From contig CADEDG010000017.1 of the NCBI GenBank assembly GCA_902826035.1, forward strand, positions 1-35,421: a DNA stretch of 35,421 nt, given 5' to 3'. Below the pieces are notes generated by a model. The model saw only the letters and a list, made by a program, of their open reading frames with translations. It made no database searches and was not told the origin of the DNA. Shown one piece after another: positions 27,229-34,752 of the stretch. Within the stretch, counting starts at the first letter, position 1. Every line of letters begins with the position of its first letter. This DNA is from an uncultured Alphaproteobacteria bacterium (GTDB lineage: Bacteria > Pseudomonadota > Alphaproteobacteria > Caulobacterales > Aquidulcibacteraceae). Position numbers and translations under genes: made by a program.

Positions 27229-29496
27229 ATGGCGTCATCTTTACGTACTTTGATGTTCGCGGCCTTGACTGCAGGGCTCAGCGCCATCGCCGCGCCAGCT
27301 TACGCACAGCAGAACATTTCGGTCGGTCAAACCGTTCGCGGCAGTTTAGCGCAAGGCGACAGCCAGCTCCCCTCGGGCGAATTTGCGGATGTATACTCCT
27401 TCCAAGGCCGCGCCGGAGAGACGGTGACGGTGCGCATGCTCTCCGACAATTTCGACACCTATCTCGGCATCCGCGGTCCCAGCGATTTCCAACAAGACAA
27501 TGACGACGAAGCCACTCCCGCCACGAATGCGGGCCTCACCCTGACGCTACCGCGCGACGGCGCATATCGGATCATGGCGACCAGCTACGCCGCCGGCCAA
27601 ACCGGCGCTTACTCGCTGCAGCTTACCGGAGGCGGCGCCGCGCCGCAAAACGCAGCCAGCACAGGCGGCGCCATTCAAGTCGGACAAACCGTGCGCGACT
27701 CCCTCGCCAGCGGCGATTCTCAGCTGAGCAGCGGCGAGTTCGCGGATTCGTTTACGGTCAACGGTCGCCGTGGCCAGACGCTGGTCATCGAAGCTGCGTC
27801 CACAGAGTTCGACACCTATTTGATCGTCGCCGCACCGGGAATGGAGCAGGAGGACAACGACGACAATGGCGACCGCGGGTCGACCGATAGCCGTGTCACC
27901 GTCACGCTGGCGCAGGACGGCGAAATCCGCATTCGGTCCACCAGCTACAGTCCAGGCGAAACCGGGGCCTACACGTTGAGCGTACGCGAACAGGGAGCGC
28001 CAGCGGCGCAAACCGCTATCGCCTCCTCCGGCGCTGTGCGTATCGGACAGAGCGTCTCCGGCGCGCTGCAAAACGGCGACGGGTTGGCGGACGCCGGTCA
28101 ATTGCGCGACACCTACACTCTCACTGGACGGCGCGGCCAACAGATTGAAGTAGCGCTACAATCGGACGCGTTCGATCCGTATGTTGCGATCTTCGGCCCG
28201 AACGACTTCAACGATTTCAACGATGACGACGCCGAGAACGGCACCCTCAACAGTCGCCTGTTGGTCACCTTGCCCGCCGACGGCGCCTATACCATCCTGG
28301 CGACCAGTTACGCCGCCGGCCAACAAGGCGCTTACAATCTCAGCATCGCCGAAAGCGACGCAATCGCGCCAGGCCAAGGCTCCGCCAGCGGCGCCGATGT
28401 GCTGCGGCCGGGACGCACCGCTAACGGGTCGCTTGCACAAGGCGACGAAACGTTGCGCAGCGGAGAGTTCACTGACACCTACCGCTTCAGCGGCGAAGCT
28501 GGTCAGCGCGTCCGCATCGACATGTCGTCGAGCGCCTTTGACACTTACGTGATCCTCGTGTCGCCGTCCGGCGCCCAGGAGGACAATGACGACGGCCCCG
28601 GCGGCGTAGGCGACAGCGTACTTGAAACCGAACTGGCGGAATCCGGCGAATACGCCATCATCGCCACCTCCTACGCCGCAGCTCAAACGGGAGATTACAC
28701 GCTACGTATAAGCGCGGGCGCCGCCAGTTCCGTCGCATCCACGGGCCGCGCGACAGGCGGGAACGGTCGAGTGTTCGCGGTGATGGTCGGCATTTCCGAT
28801 TATCAAGGCTTCGCCAACAATTTGCAGTACACTGACGAAGACGCTGTGAAGATGGGAGAAGCGCTGCGTCGTGCGGGCGTCCTCGCCGACCAGAGCGTGG
28901 TGCTCACCAACGCACAGGCCACGCGCGCTGGCGTGCAGGCGGCGTTCCAACGCGTGGCCGCGCAGGCCGGGCCGAACGACACGTTCCTGTTCTTCTATTC
29001 AGGCCACGGCACCCAAACGCCGGCTGCGGCTGGGGGAACTGAACCAGACGGGCGCGACGAGTCCATCGTCATGGTCGATGGGCTTATCTCCGACGACGAC
29101 ATGGCCGCGATGTTCCGCCAAGTGCGCGCCGGCACCTCGATCATCGCGCTCGATTCGTGTTTTTCAGGCGGCTTCGCGCGCGACGTGGTGGCCGTGCCCG
29201 GCGTAATGGGGCTGTTCAGTTCCGAGGAAGATTTGACTAGCGCTGTGGCGGACAAATTCCAGGCGGGCGGCTATCTCTCGCTGTTCCTGCGCAACGCGCT
29301 TGCGGGTCAAGCCGACGCCAATAGCGACCGCGCGCTCACCGCAGGCGAGCTTTCGGTCTATCTGCGGCGCGAGTTCGCGCAAAACGCACAGGACGTAGAC
29401 TCCGTCACCATGGACGGCGCGCGCAATTACCAATTCCTGGTGGTCGACCGCGGCGGCGTGGGCGTGGACGATTTGGTGCTGCGCACGCGGGGGTAA
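27229..29496 (+). CDS. Exported caspase-like (C14) peptidase with four PPC-type repeats
   Basis: A 755-residue protein starting at the ATG at 27229, which follows GGAGGGG by a few bases. Signal peptide to AYA (residue 26). Four tandem beta-sandwich repeats, pre-peptidase C-terminal (PPC)-like, start near residues 30, 149, 270 and 391. Each opens with V/I-x-x-G-x-(S/T)-V/A-x-(G/D)-S/A-L, carries a GEFxDxY/F core, a FDTYL/V strand, an acidic DNDD-type loop and ends TSYxxxxTGxYxLxI. A linker leads to a caspase domain (about 513-745) with H593 in FFYSGHGTQ and C644 in ALDSCFSGG, the expected catalytic dyad. The Asp-rich loops suggest calcium binding. It is the only convincing large plus-strand gene in the window. 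Substrate and role are unknown; it is close to bacterial metacaspase/orthocaspase-type proteins by its dyad motifs. Confidence 0.92.
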   Translation: MASSLRTLMFAALTAGLSAIAAPAYAQQNISVGQTVRGSLAQGDSQLPSGEFADVYSFQGRAGETVTVRMLSDNFDTYLGIRGPSDFQQDNDDEATPATNAGLTLTLPRDGAYRIMATSYAAGQTGAYSLQLTGGGAAPQNAASTGGAIQVGQTVRDSLASGDSQLSSGEFADSFTVNGRRGQTLVIEAASTEFDTYLIVAAPGMEQEDNDDNGDRGSTDSRVTVTLAQDGEIRIRSTSYSPGETGAYTLSVREQGAPAAQTAIASSGAVRIGQSVSGALQNGDGLADAGQLRDTYTLTGRRGQQIEVALQSDAFDPYVAIFGPNDFNDFNDDDAENGTLNSRLLVTLPADGAYTILATSYAAGQQGAYNLSIAESDAIAPGQGSASGADVLRPGRTANGSLAQGDETLRSGEFTDTYRFSGEAGQRVRIDMSSSAFDTYVILVSPSGAQEDNDDGPGGVGDSVLETELAESGEYAIIATSYAAAQTGDYTLRISAGAASSVASTGRATGGNGRVFAVMVGISDYQGFANNLQYTDEDAVKMGEALRRAGVLADQSVVLTNAQATRAGVQAAFQRVAAQAGPNDTFLFFYSGHGTQTPAAAGGTEPDGRDESIVMVDGLISDDDMAAMFRQVRAGTSIIALDSCFSGGFARDVVAVPGVMGLFSSEEDLTSAVADKFQAGGYLSLFLRNALAGQADANSDRALTAGELSVYLRREFAQNAQDVDSVTMDGARNYQFLVVDRGGVGVDDLVLRTRG

Positions 29497-29497
29497 G

Positions 29498-29530
29498 CTG
29501 AAGTGCGCCGCCTCTGGCGGCGCACTTCAG
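29498..29530. terminator. Perfect hairpin between two convergent genes
   Basis: A 15-bp perfect stem (arm CTGAAGTGCGCCGCC at 29498-29512, complement at 29516-29530) with a TCT loop. It starts two bases after the caspase gene stop codon and lies before the end of the convergent DpnI-like gene. It is not directly followed by a T-run; a run of eight T occurs about 40 bases further (29569-29576). Probably a shared transcription end or transcript-stabilising hairpin. Confidence 0.7.
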
Positions 29531-29624
29531 ATGCAGGGTGGCGATTGCTGGCTACAGCAGCGTCCGCATTTTTTTTCGGCGCCGACGCGCGGCACTGAGA
29601 GAGACGACTTGTCGACACCTCAAC

Positions 29625-30410
29625 TCAAATCAGCCGGTAGATGCCTCGGCTCACGAACTCGATATACCCGCCATCTCGGAGAACCTGCAGCTGCTGCCGA
29701 ATCTTCTGCCGCACGTGAGAATTTTCTGGGTAAAGGCGCGCAAGCCGGTCTTCGAACGCGTAGACCTCGGCCAGCGTGAATTCGACTCGCCGAATGCTTT
29801 CAACACAACGCAGAACTTCGATCAGCCACCCCCGCCCAGCCACCGCCTCGGATTCCAAAAAGGCCAAGCGTTGCCACTGATCAAGGACGAGGTCTTTTGA
29901 TCGCGCCTTCCGCTCTTCGACGATCTGTATTCTGCCGACCGCCGGTATGTGTCCGATCACAATATTGCATCCGACCCAGCCAGCACGCCGCGCAGTCGGA
30001 GCGAGCGGTTTGCGCCGTTCGAGAAGATTGAGCGTAAAGAAATGCTTAGGGATCGCGATCAGATTGCGAACCTCCAAACTGTCTCGATCATATTGCAGCA
30101 AGAGCAAGCTCGCGTTGGCTTTTTCGGCAATCTTTTTGCTCATTGAAGAGTAGGCGCCATCGACTACCTTCGCGCCAAATTTGACCTTTTGGCTCTTGAG
30201 CTCGAATTCTTCGGTACAGGAGCCGCACCAAAAGTCCGCGGCCGGGTTGTTGTTTCCGTGTCTTACCAAGCTCTGCGCGCCACATCGCGGGCAGAACATC
30301 CATCTCTTGATCCAAGCTTCGGTCCACACTCGCGCATTTTGCGTCTCGCTCTCGAATGGAGTCCGCTCTTCGCGAACACCCATCCGCCATTGGTCATCGT
30401 CGCTGCTCAT
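29625..30410 (-). CDS. dpnI: DpnI-family methylation-dependent restriction endonuclease (predicted GmATC cutter)
   Basis: A 261-residue protein that I recognise from R.DpnI of Streptococcus pneumoniae (about 254 residues). Shared features run in order: ARVWTEAWI near the start; a zinc knuckle C40, C43, C62, C65 (FCPRCG...CGSC); and the PD-(D/E)xK catalytic centre D59, E70, K72 in AADFWC...EEFELKS. Then DGAYSSM, and KPLAPTARRAGWVGCNI (134-150), which matches DpnI almost letter for letter. The C-terminal winged helix follows with RGWLIEVLRC, EFTLAEVYAFE and KIRQQLQVLRDGGYIEF. DpnI cuts G(m6A)TC and spares unmethylated DNA. The gene follows a small DpnD-like ORF by 6 bases, with no good ribosome site of its own, implying coupling. 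Base composition is visibly lower in GC than the neighbours, suggesting transfer. Confidence 0.93.
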   Translation of the reverse strand: MSSDDDQWRMGVREERTPFESETQNARVWTEAWIKRWMFCPRCGAQSLVRHGNNNPAADFWCGSCTEEFELKSQKVKFGAKVVDGAYSSMSKKIAEKANASLLLLQYDRDSLEVRNLIAIPKHFFTLNLLERRKPLAPTARRAGWVGCNIVIGHIPAVGRIQIVEERKARSKDLVLDQWQRLAFLESEAVAGRGWLIEVLRCVESIRRVEFTLAEVYAFEDRLARLYPENSHVRQKIRQQLQVLRDGGYIEFVSRGIYRLI

Positions 30411-30416
30411 CCGACT

Positions 30417-30635
30417 TTAGAAGTCGCCGCACTCGGAGTCCGGGATTTCGAAACCGGCTCCGTCCAAAGCAAAGAAGGCCTTGGCGTCATGTTCGTGCGC
30501 TCCGCACCCCGTCCAGGCCAAACTGTCGGCGTTGGCGCGCGCGACAGCGGCTGCCTCTATGGGATTGGCTGCATCAACTTCTGTCGTGTAGTCGATGAAA
30601 GCGTCGACTCGGCGAAGCACTTTGAAGATCGGCAT
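30417..30635 (-). CDS. Small DpnD/PcfM-like protein, operon partner of the DpnI-like nuclease
   Basis: A 72-residue protein beginning MPIFKVLRRVDAFIDYTTEV at the ATG at 30635, with an ideal AGGAGGGA upstream. Predicted layout is beta strands, then an Ala-rich helix (NPIEAAAVARANADSLAW), then an acidic beta hairpin (AFFALDGAGFEIPDSECGDF). Small proteins with this strand-helix(EAA..A)-strand plan form the DpnD/PcfM group. In pneumococcus dpnD is co-transcribed with the DpnI gene. Here the small gene comes first and ends 6 bases before dpnI. Family membership is inferred from plan and position rather than clear sequence identity; its role (regulator, inhibitor or partner) is unknown. Confidence 0.6.
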   Translation of the reverse strand: MPIFKVLRRVDAFIDYTTEVDAANPIEAAAVARANADSLAWTGCGAHEHDAKAFFALDGAGFEIPDSECGDF

Positions 30636-30699
30636 GTTCCCTCCTGGGCGGCCAGGATAACATCTGTTGGACCTATCAGGGAACCTTCGCGCGTCTAAC

Positions 30700-31776
30700 T
30701 CAATTGCGCCGCTCCGCCGCCAAGCGCTCGCGCTCGATCACGCGCCAGCGGGCCACCGCTGCGTTGTGTTCGGCGATGGTGGCGGTGAAGGCGTGGCCGC
30801 CGGAGCCGTCGGCGACGAAGAAGATCGCGTTGCTCTCGGCGGGATTGGCGGTGGCTTCGAGCGCGGCACGGCCCGGGTTTGCGATCGCCGTCGGCGGCAG
30901 GCCGTCGATGCGATAGGTGTTGTAGCCGGTATCGAGACTGATCTCGCTTTGCCGGATAGTGCGCGGCTGGCCGCGCGCATCGACCAGCCGCCCGTCGCGG
31001 CAGCGTCCGGGATATTGTTTGCAGATCCCGTAAATGATGGTGGAATCCATCTCCAGCCGCATCGGCCGCTTCAAGCGGTTGACGATCACCGCGGCCACCA
31101 GCGGGCGTTCGCGTGCGATTCCGGTCTCGCGCTCGACGATGGAGGCGAGAATGACGAGCTCCTCGGGCGTGCGCACGGGGGCCGCCTCGGAGCGCCCCGC
31201 CCAGATTTCCGCGAGAGCTTCGTCGTGAGCCTTGCGCATTTCCTGCAACAACGCCGCGCGCGTCATGCCGCGCTGAATGTTGTAGGTCTCGGGCAACACC
31301 GAGCCTTCGGGCGGCGGCGCCGGCATCTCTCCCGACAACAATTCGGACTCCTGCAGTATGCGCATCACGCCAGCAATCGTGATGCCCTCTGGAAAGGTGA
31401 TCGAGTGCTCCAACGCATCGCCTTCGGCCAACATGTCGATGATCTCGCGCACCGAAGCGCGCGCGGGGATTTGGTACTCGCCGGCCTGGAGGTTTTTATC
31501 GCGGGCGTACACCAGATGCGCCAAGCGGAATACGCGCGCATCGCGGACCAGGCCCTCGCGCGCCAATTGATTGCCGATGCCAGTCACCGAAGCGCCGCGC
31601 GCGACCACGATCTCAGTGCGCTCGTTCGAAGGCCCCTCGCGATTGGCCTCGGCGTTGAACGCAAACGCGCCCACGCCAAGCGCTGCAGCCGCCACGAACA
31701 ACAGCGCGCCCAGGATCGACAAGAGCCCCCAGGAACGTCGAGAATCCACGGGCCGCACTGCGCTGCGTCTGGCCAT
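30700..31776 (-). CDS. mltG: Endolytic murein transglycosylase MltG
   Basis: A 358-residue YceG-like enzyme that cuts nascent glycan strands in the periplasm and terminates peptidoglycan polymerisation. Short cytoplasmic N-terminus, one transmembrane anchor (about 17-39), a LysM-like domain (about 55-120), then the catalytic domain with the active-site Glu215 in LASIVERETG, followed by DSTIIYGI and YNTYRIDGLPPTAIANPGRAALEA. Start ATG at 31776 overlaps the fabF stop by one base (TGATG); a TTG one codon upstream is less likely. Placement after fabF is conserved in many proteobacteria. Confidence 0.95.
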   Translation of the reverse strand: MARRSAVRPVDSRRSWGLLSILGALLFVAAAALGVGAFAFNAEANREGPSNERTEIVVARGASVTGIGNQLAREGLVRDARVFRLAHLVYARDKNLQAGEYQIPARASVREIIDMLAEGDALEHSITFPEGITIAGVMRILQESELLSGEMPAPPPEGSVLPETYNIQRGMTRAALLQEMRKAHDEALAEIWAGRSEAAPVRTPEELVILASIVERETGIARERPLVAAVIVNRLKRPMRLEMDSTIIYGICKQYPGRCRDGRLVDARGQPRTIRQSEISLDTGYNTYRIDGLPPTAIANPGRAALEATANPAESNAIFFVADGSGGHAFTATIAEHNAAVARWRVIERERLAAERRN

Positions 31777-33059
31777 CAATCCACCGCGGTCAGGATCAGG
31801 GCGGCGTTGGTGCCGCCGAACCCAAACGAGTTCGACATCGCCGTCCGAATTCTGCGTTGCTTGGCCTTGTGCGGCGTCAAATCTATGGCGGTGGCGATAG
31901 AGGGATTGTCGAGATTGAGCGTCGGTGGGACGATGCCGTCGCGCATCGCCAGCGCGCAGAAAATGGTTTCTACCGCGCCCGCGGCGCCGAGCAGGTGCCC
32001 GATCGCCGATTTGGTGGAGGAGAGCGCAAGTCCCGGCGCCGCGTCGCCAAACATCCGCTCGATCGCCCGCAACTCGATTTCATCGCCGAGCGGCGTCGAC
32101 GTGCCGTGCGCGTTGACGTAATCGATGTCGGCGGGCTTGAGCCCCGCATCCTTCAGCGCCGCCTTCATGGCGCGGAAGCCGCCGTCGCCGTCATCGGCGG
32201 GCGCGGTGATGTGGTGGGCGTCGCCGGTGAGACCATAGCCTTTCACTTCGGCGTAAATCTTGGCGCCGCGCGCCTTGGCATGTTCGTATTCCTCCAACAC
32301 GACCACGCCCGCGCCTTCGCCCATAACGAAGCCATCGCGATCCTTGTCGTAGGGGCGCGAGGCTTTCTCCGGCGTTTCGTTGTAGCCGGTGGAGAGCGCG
32401 CGCGAGGCGCAGAAGCCGGCCATGCCGAGCCGGCAAACCGCGGCTTCTGTCCCCCCGCTCACCATAACATCGGCATCGCCATTGATGATCAACCGCGCCG
32501 CGTCGCCGATGGCGTGCGCACCGGTGGCGCAGGCTGTCACCACGGCGTGGTTGGGGCCTTTGAGCTTGTAGCGGATCGAAACCTGGCCGGAGACAAGGTT
32601 GATCAACGCGCTTGGTATAAAAAACGGGCTGATTTTGCGCGGCCCCTCGCGCTCCAACAGCAATGCGTTGTCGGCGATGACGCTCAGCCCGCCAATGCCC
32701 GAACCGATCAGAACGCCGGCGCGTTCCTGCTGTTCGACGGTTTCAGTCTTGAAGCCAGAATCGGCGATCGCTTCATCGGCGGCGGCCATGCCGTAGAGAA
32801 TGAAATCATCGACACGCCGTTGTTCCTTCGGCGACATCGTTTTGTCGGGATCGAACGCATGCGCATCGCCAGCGCCGCCGCCGCGGCCATCGACGCGCGG
32901 CACGATGCAGGCGATCCGGCACGGCAGATCGTCAACTTTGAAGTGTTCTATTGTGTTGGCGCCGGAGCGGCCGGCGAGCAGACGCTCCCACGTGGCCTCG
33001 CGCCCCGAGGCCAGCGGGGTTACAAGCCCAACGCCAGTGATGACGACGCGCCGCTTCAT
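31776..33059 (-). CDS. fabF: 3-oxoacyl-[acyl-carrier-protein] synthase II
   Basis: A 427-residue condensing enzyme of fatty-acid elongation. The thiolase-fold catalytic triad is present: C177 in VTACATGAHAIGDAAR, H318 in VNAHGTSTPLGD and H355 in KSAIGHLLGAAG. The C-terminal NSFGFGGTNAALIL is intact. A short Gly/Ala/Asp-containing insertion near 57-70 (GRGGGAGDAHAF) is unremarkable. ATG at 33059; the 175-base gap to acpP upstream holds two inverted repeats. One-base overlap with mltG downstream. Confidence 0.97.
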   Translation of the reverse strand: MKRRVVITGVGLVTPLASGREATWERLLAGRSGANTIEHFKVDDLPCRIACIVPRVDGRGGGAGDAHAFDPDKTMSPKEQRRVDDFILYGMAAADEAIADSGFKTETVEQQERAGVLIGSGIGGLSVIADNALLLEREGPRKISPFFIPSALINLVSGQVSIRYKLKGPNHAVVTACATGAHAIGDAARLIINGDADVMVSGGTEAAVCRLGMAGFCASRALSTGYNETPEKASRPYDKDRDGFVMGEGAGVVVLEEYEHAKARGAKIYAEVKGYGLTGDAHHITAPADDGDGGFRAMKAALKDAGLKPADIDYVNAHGTSTPLGDEIELRAIERMFGDAAPGLALSSTKSAIGHLLGAAGAVETIFCALAMRDGIVPPTLNLDNPSIATAIDLTPHKAKQRRIRTAMSNSFGFGGTNAALILTAVD

Positions 33060-33067
33060 GAGGCTCT

Positions 33068-33136
33068 AGTGTGGCGAATCTGAAATTCGCATGATCGCTG
33101 TGGCAGGCGCCGAGCGAATTTCAGATTCGCCACACT
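33068..33136. repeat. Perfect 23-bp inverted repeat upstream of fabF
   Basis: Arms 33068-33090 and 33114-33136 are exact inverse complements over 23 bases, each containing GTGGCGAATCTGAAATTCG or its inverse. The spacer is 23 bases. It lies between acpP and fabF in the fab operon and could form a long RNA hairpin separating acpP from fabF expression, or mark a mobile palindromic element. Confidence 0.85.
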
Positions 33137-33151
33137 AGGACTCCTTGGATT

Positions 33152-33228
33152 CCAGTGTCCATTTGGATTTGAGGTTCGCAAAGGGCTCGATCCAGTCAAG
33201 TGTGCGAACTTCAAGTCCAGGACACTGG
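33152..33228. repeat. Second, imperfect inverted repeat downstream of acpP
   Basis: Arm 33152-33180 (beginning CCAGTGTCC and ending GAGGTTCGCA) pairs with 33203-33228 (TGCGAACTTC...GGACACTGG), with two mismatches and a three-base bulge. It starts 16 bases after the first inverted repeat and ends 7 bases before the acpP stop codon. It is well placed as a stabiliser or attenuator of the highly expressed acpP transcript. Confidence 0.75.
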
Positions 33229-33234
33229 CGGGCC

Positions 33235-33471
33235 CTAGCCCGCCTTCTCCGAAATGAACTTCACCGCGTCGCCCACGGTCTGGATATGTTCAGCGGCGTC
33301 ATCGGGGATCTCGATCCCGAATTCTTCCTCGAAGGCCATGACCAGTTCGACATTGTCGAGGCTGTCTGCGCCCAGGTCGTCGATAAAGCTTGCCTTATCG
33401 GTGACTTTCTCCGGCGCGCACTCGAGGTGCTTGATCACGATCGCCTTTACGCGCTCCAACACTTCCGACAT
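33235..33471 (-). CDS. acpP: Acyl carrier protein
   Basis: A 78-residue acidic helical bundle that carries acyl chains on phosphopantetheine. The attachment Ser37 is in the canonical [22 protein letters not shown]. Start ATG at 33471 ([16 protein letters not shown]) with GGCGAGG upstream. Situated between fabG and fabF as in most bacteria; the 139-base gap to fabG probably contains its own promoter, although I could not identify one with confidence. Confidence 0.98.
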   Translation of the reverse strand: MSEVLERVKAIVIKHLECAPEKVTDKASFIDDLGADSLDNVELVMAFEEEFGIEIPDDAAEHIQTVGDAVKFISEKAG

Positions 33472-33610
33472 GCACGCCTCGCCAAGTAAATTGTTCGCAA
33501 CGGAATAATACGCCCTCCCGGGCGCCGTGAGCGGCCTTTTGACCACAGGCGCGGCCCGGCGCAAGCTTTTTTCTGTAATCGAGACCGGCCAGGGCTCTCC
33601 TTGGGCCCGC

Positions 33611-34351
33611 TCAGATCATCGCCATGCCGCCATTGACGTGCAGCGTCTGGCCGGTGACGTAACCGGCTTCCTCACTGGCGAGGTAGACTGCCGCTGCCGC
33701 CACATCGGCGCCTTCGCCCAGCCGGCCGGCGGGTATCTTGGTCATCATGGCGCTTTTTTGGGCCTCGTTCAGCACGTCGGTCATGGGTGAGGCGATGAAT
33801 CCCGGGGCGATGGTGTTGGCGGTGACGTTGCGGCTGGCGACCTCAGCGGCCAGGGACTTGGTGAAACCGATCATGCCGGCCTTCGAGGCGCAATAATTTG
33901 CCTGCCCCGGATTACCCATGACGCCCACCACCGAAGTGATGCCGATGATGCGGCCCCAGCGGTTCTTCATCATGTTGCGCAAAGCCGCTCGCGAAAGCCG
34001 GAAATAGGATTCTAGATTGATCTTGAGGACCGACTGGAAGTCCTCGTCCTTCATGCGCAGGAGCAAGCCATCCTTGGTGATGCCGGCATTGGCGACCAAA
34101 ATATCGAGCCGCCCGCCAAGGGCTGCTTCCGCCTGCCCCACCAGCGCATCCACGGCGGCGCTATCGGAGAGGTTGCACGGCAGGATGGGATGATCGCCGC
34201 CGACCTCAGCGCGGAGCTTCTCCAGCGCCTCCACCCGCGTGCCGGACAGCGCCACGCGCGCGCCTTGTGCCGCGAACGCCTTCGCAATGGCCCCGCCAAT
34301 ACCGCCGGAAGCGCCAGTGACGAGAGCGGTTTTGTTTGCGAGTGAGAACAT
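33611..34351 (-). CDS. fabG: 3-oxoacyl-[acyl-carrier-protein] reductase
   Basis: A 246-residue short-chain dehydrogenase reducing beta-ketoacyl-ACP with NADPH. Rossmann motif TGASGGIG (12-19), NAG (88-90), N112, S140, and Y153-xxx-K157 in ANYCASKAG; the C-terminal [15 protein letters not shown] is the FabG signature. ATG at 34351 preceded by a GAGG and overlapping the stop of the SnoaL-like gene upstream (ATGA). Confidence 0.96.
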   Translation of the reverse strand: MFSLANKTALVTGASGGIGGAIAKAFAAQGARVALSGTRVEALEKLRAEVGGDHPILPCNLSDSAAVDALVGQAEAALGGRLDILVANAGITKDGLLLRMKDEDFQSVLKINLESYFRLSRAALRNMMKNRWGRIIGITSVVGVMGNPGQANYCASKAGMIGFTKSLAAEVASRNVTANTIAPGFIASPMTDVLNEAQKSAMMTKIPAGRLGEGADVAAAAVYLASEEAGYVTGQTLHVNGGMAMI

Positions 34352-34752
34352 CAAGGAACCTCGTTCATGCGCGCCAGAATATCATACACGGGCTTGTTAT
34401 CTGCAAAGACCCGCCAAGCGGTGACACACCCATCGCTGGCGCGCGCGAGCCAAGCCGCGGGCGTGCGCCACGAACTCCCGCCAATCGTGCCGCCGGCGGC
34501 GCCAAATATGCCAATGCAATCGCGTTCGTGAAAGACTTGGTCGACGTCGATCCAATAATCCGGGCAAAGCCCAAAATAGCCACGCCACGCGGCGCTCACA
34601 GCGTCCTTGCCCGCGAGAGCATGGCCCAAACTATCGACGAAAAGGTGATCGGCAGAGATCAGCGTCGCTATCGCGGCGACATCGTGCGCGTTTATCGCCT
34701 CCATAAAGCCTGCGACCGTTTGCTCCTCCCGCGACATCACATCTATACTCAC
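34351..34752 (-). CDS. SnoaL-like (NTF2 fold) protein within the fab operon
   Basis: A 133-residue protein with the NTF2/SnoaL-like polyketide-cyclase/ketosteroid-isomerase pattern: an N-terminal helix EEQTVAGFMEAINAHDVAAIATLISADHLFVDSLG, then GKDAVSAAWRGYFGLCPDYWIDVDQVF and strands ending in RVFADNKPVYDIL. Substrate unknown. The GTG at 34752 overlaps the fabD stop (GTGA) and has GAAGAG upstream; an internal ATG at 34737 is a possible alternative start. Its stop overlaps fabG, so it is translated with fatty-acid genes although it is not a usual member of that cluster. Confidence 0.8.
   Translation of the reverse strand: MSIDVMSREEQTVAGFMEAINAHDVAAIATLISADHLFVDSLGHALAGKDAVSAAWRGYFGLCPDYWIDVDQVFHERDCIGIFGAAGGTIGGSSWRTPAAWLARASDGCVTAWRVFADNKPVYDILARMNEVP

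Noticed and set aside
30667..32121. Long plus-strand open frame of 484 codons opposite mltG and fabF
   Set aside because: It is antisense to two firmly identified genes, has low-complexity Arg/His-rich composition and matches no family; a GC-rich shadow frame.
31857..33083. 408-codon plus-strand frame opposite fabF
   Set aside because: Shadow of fabF in GC-rich DNA, no recognisable domain.
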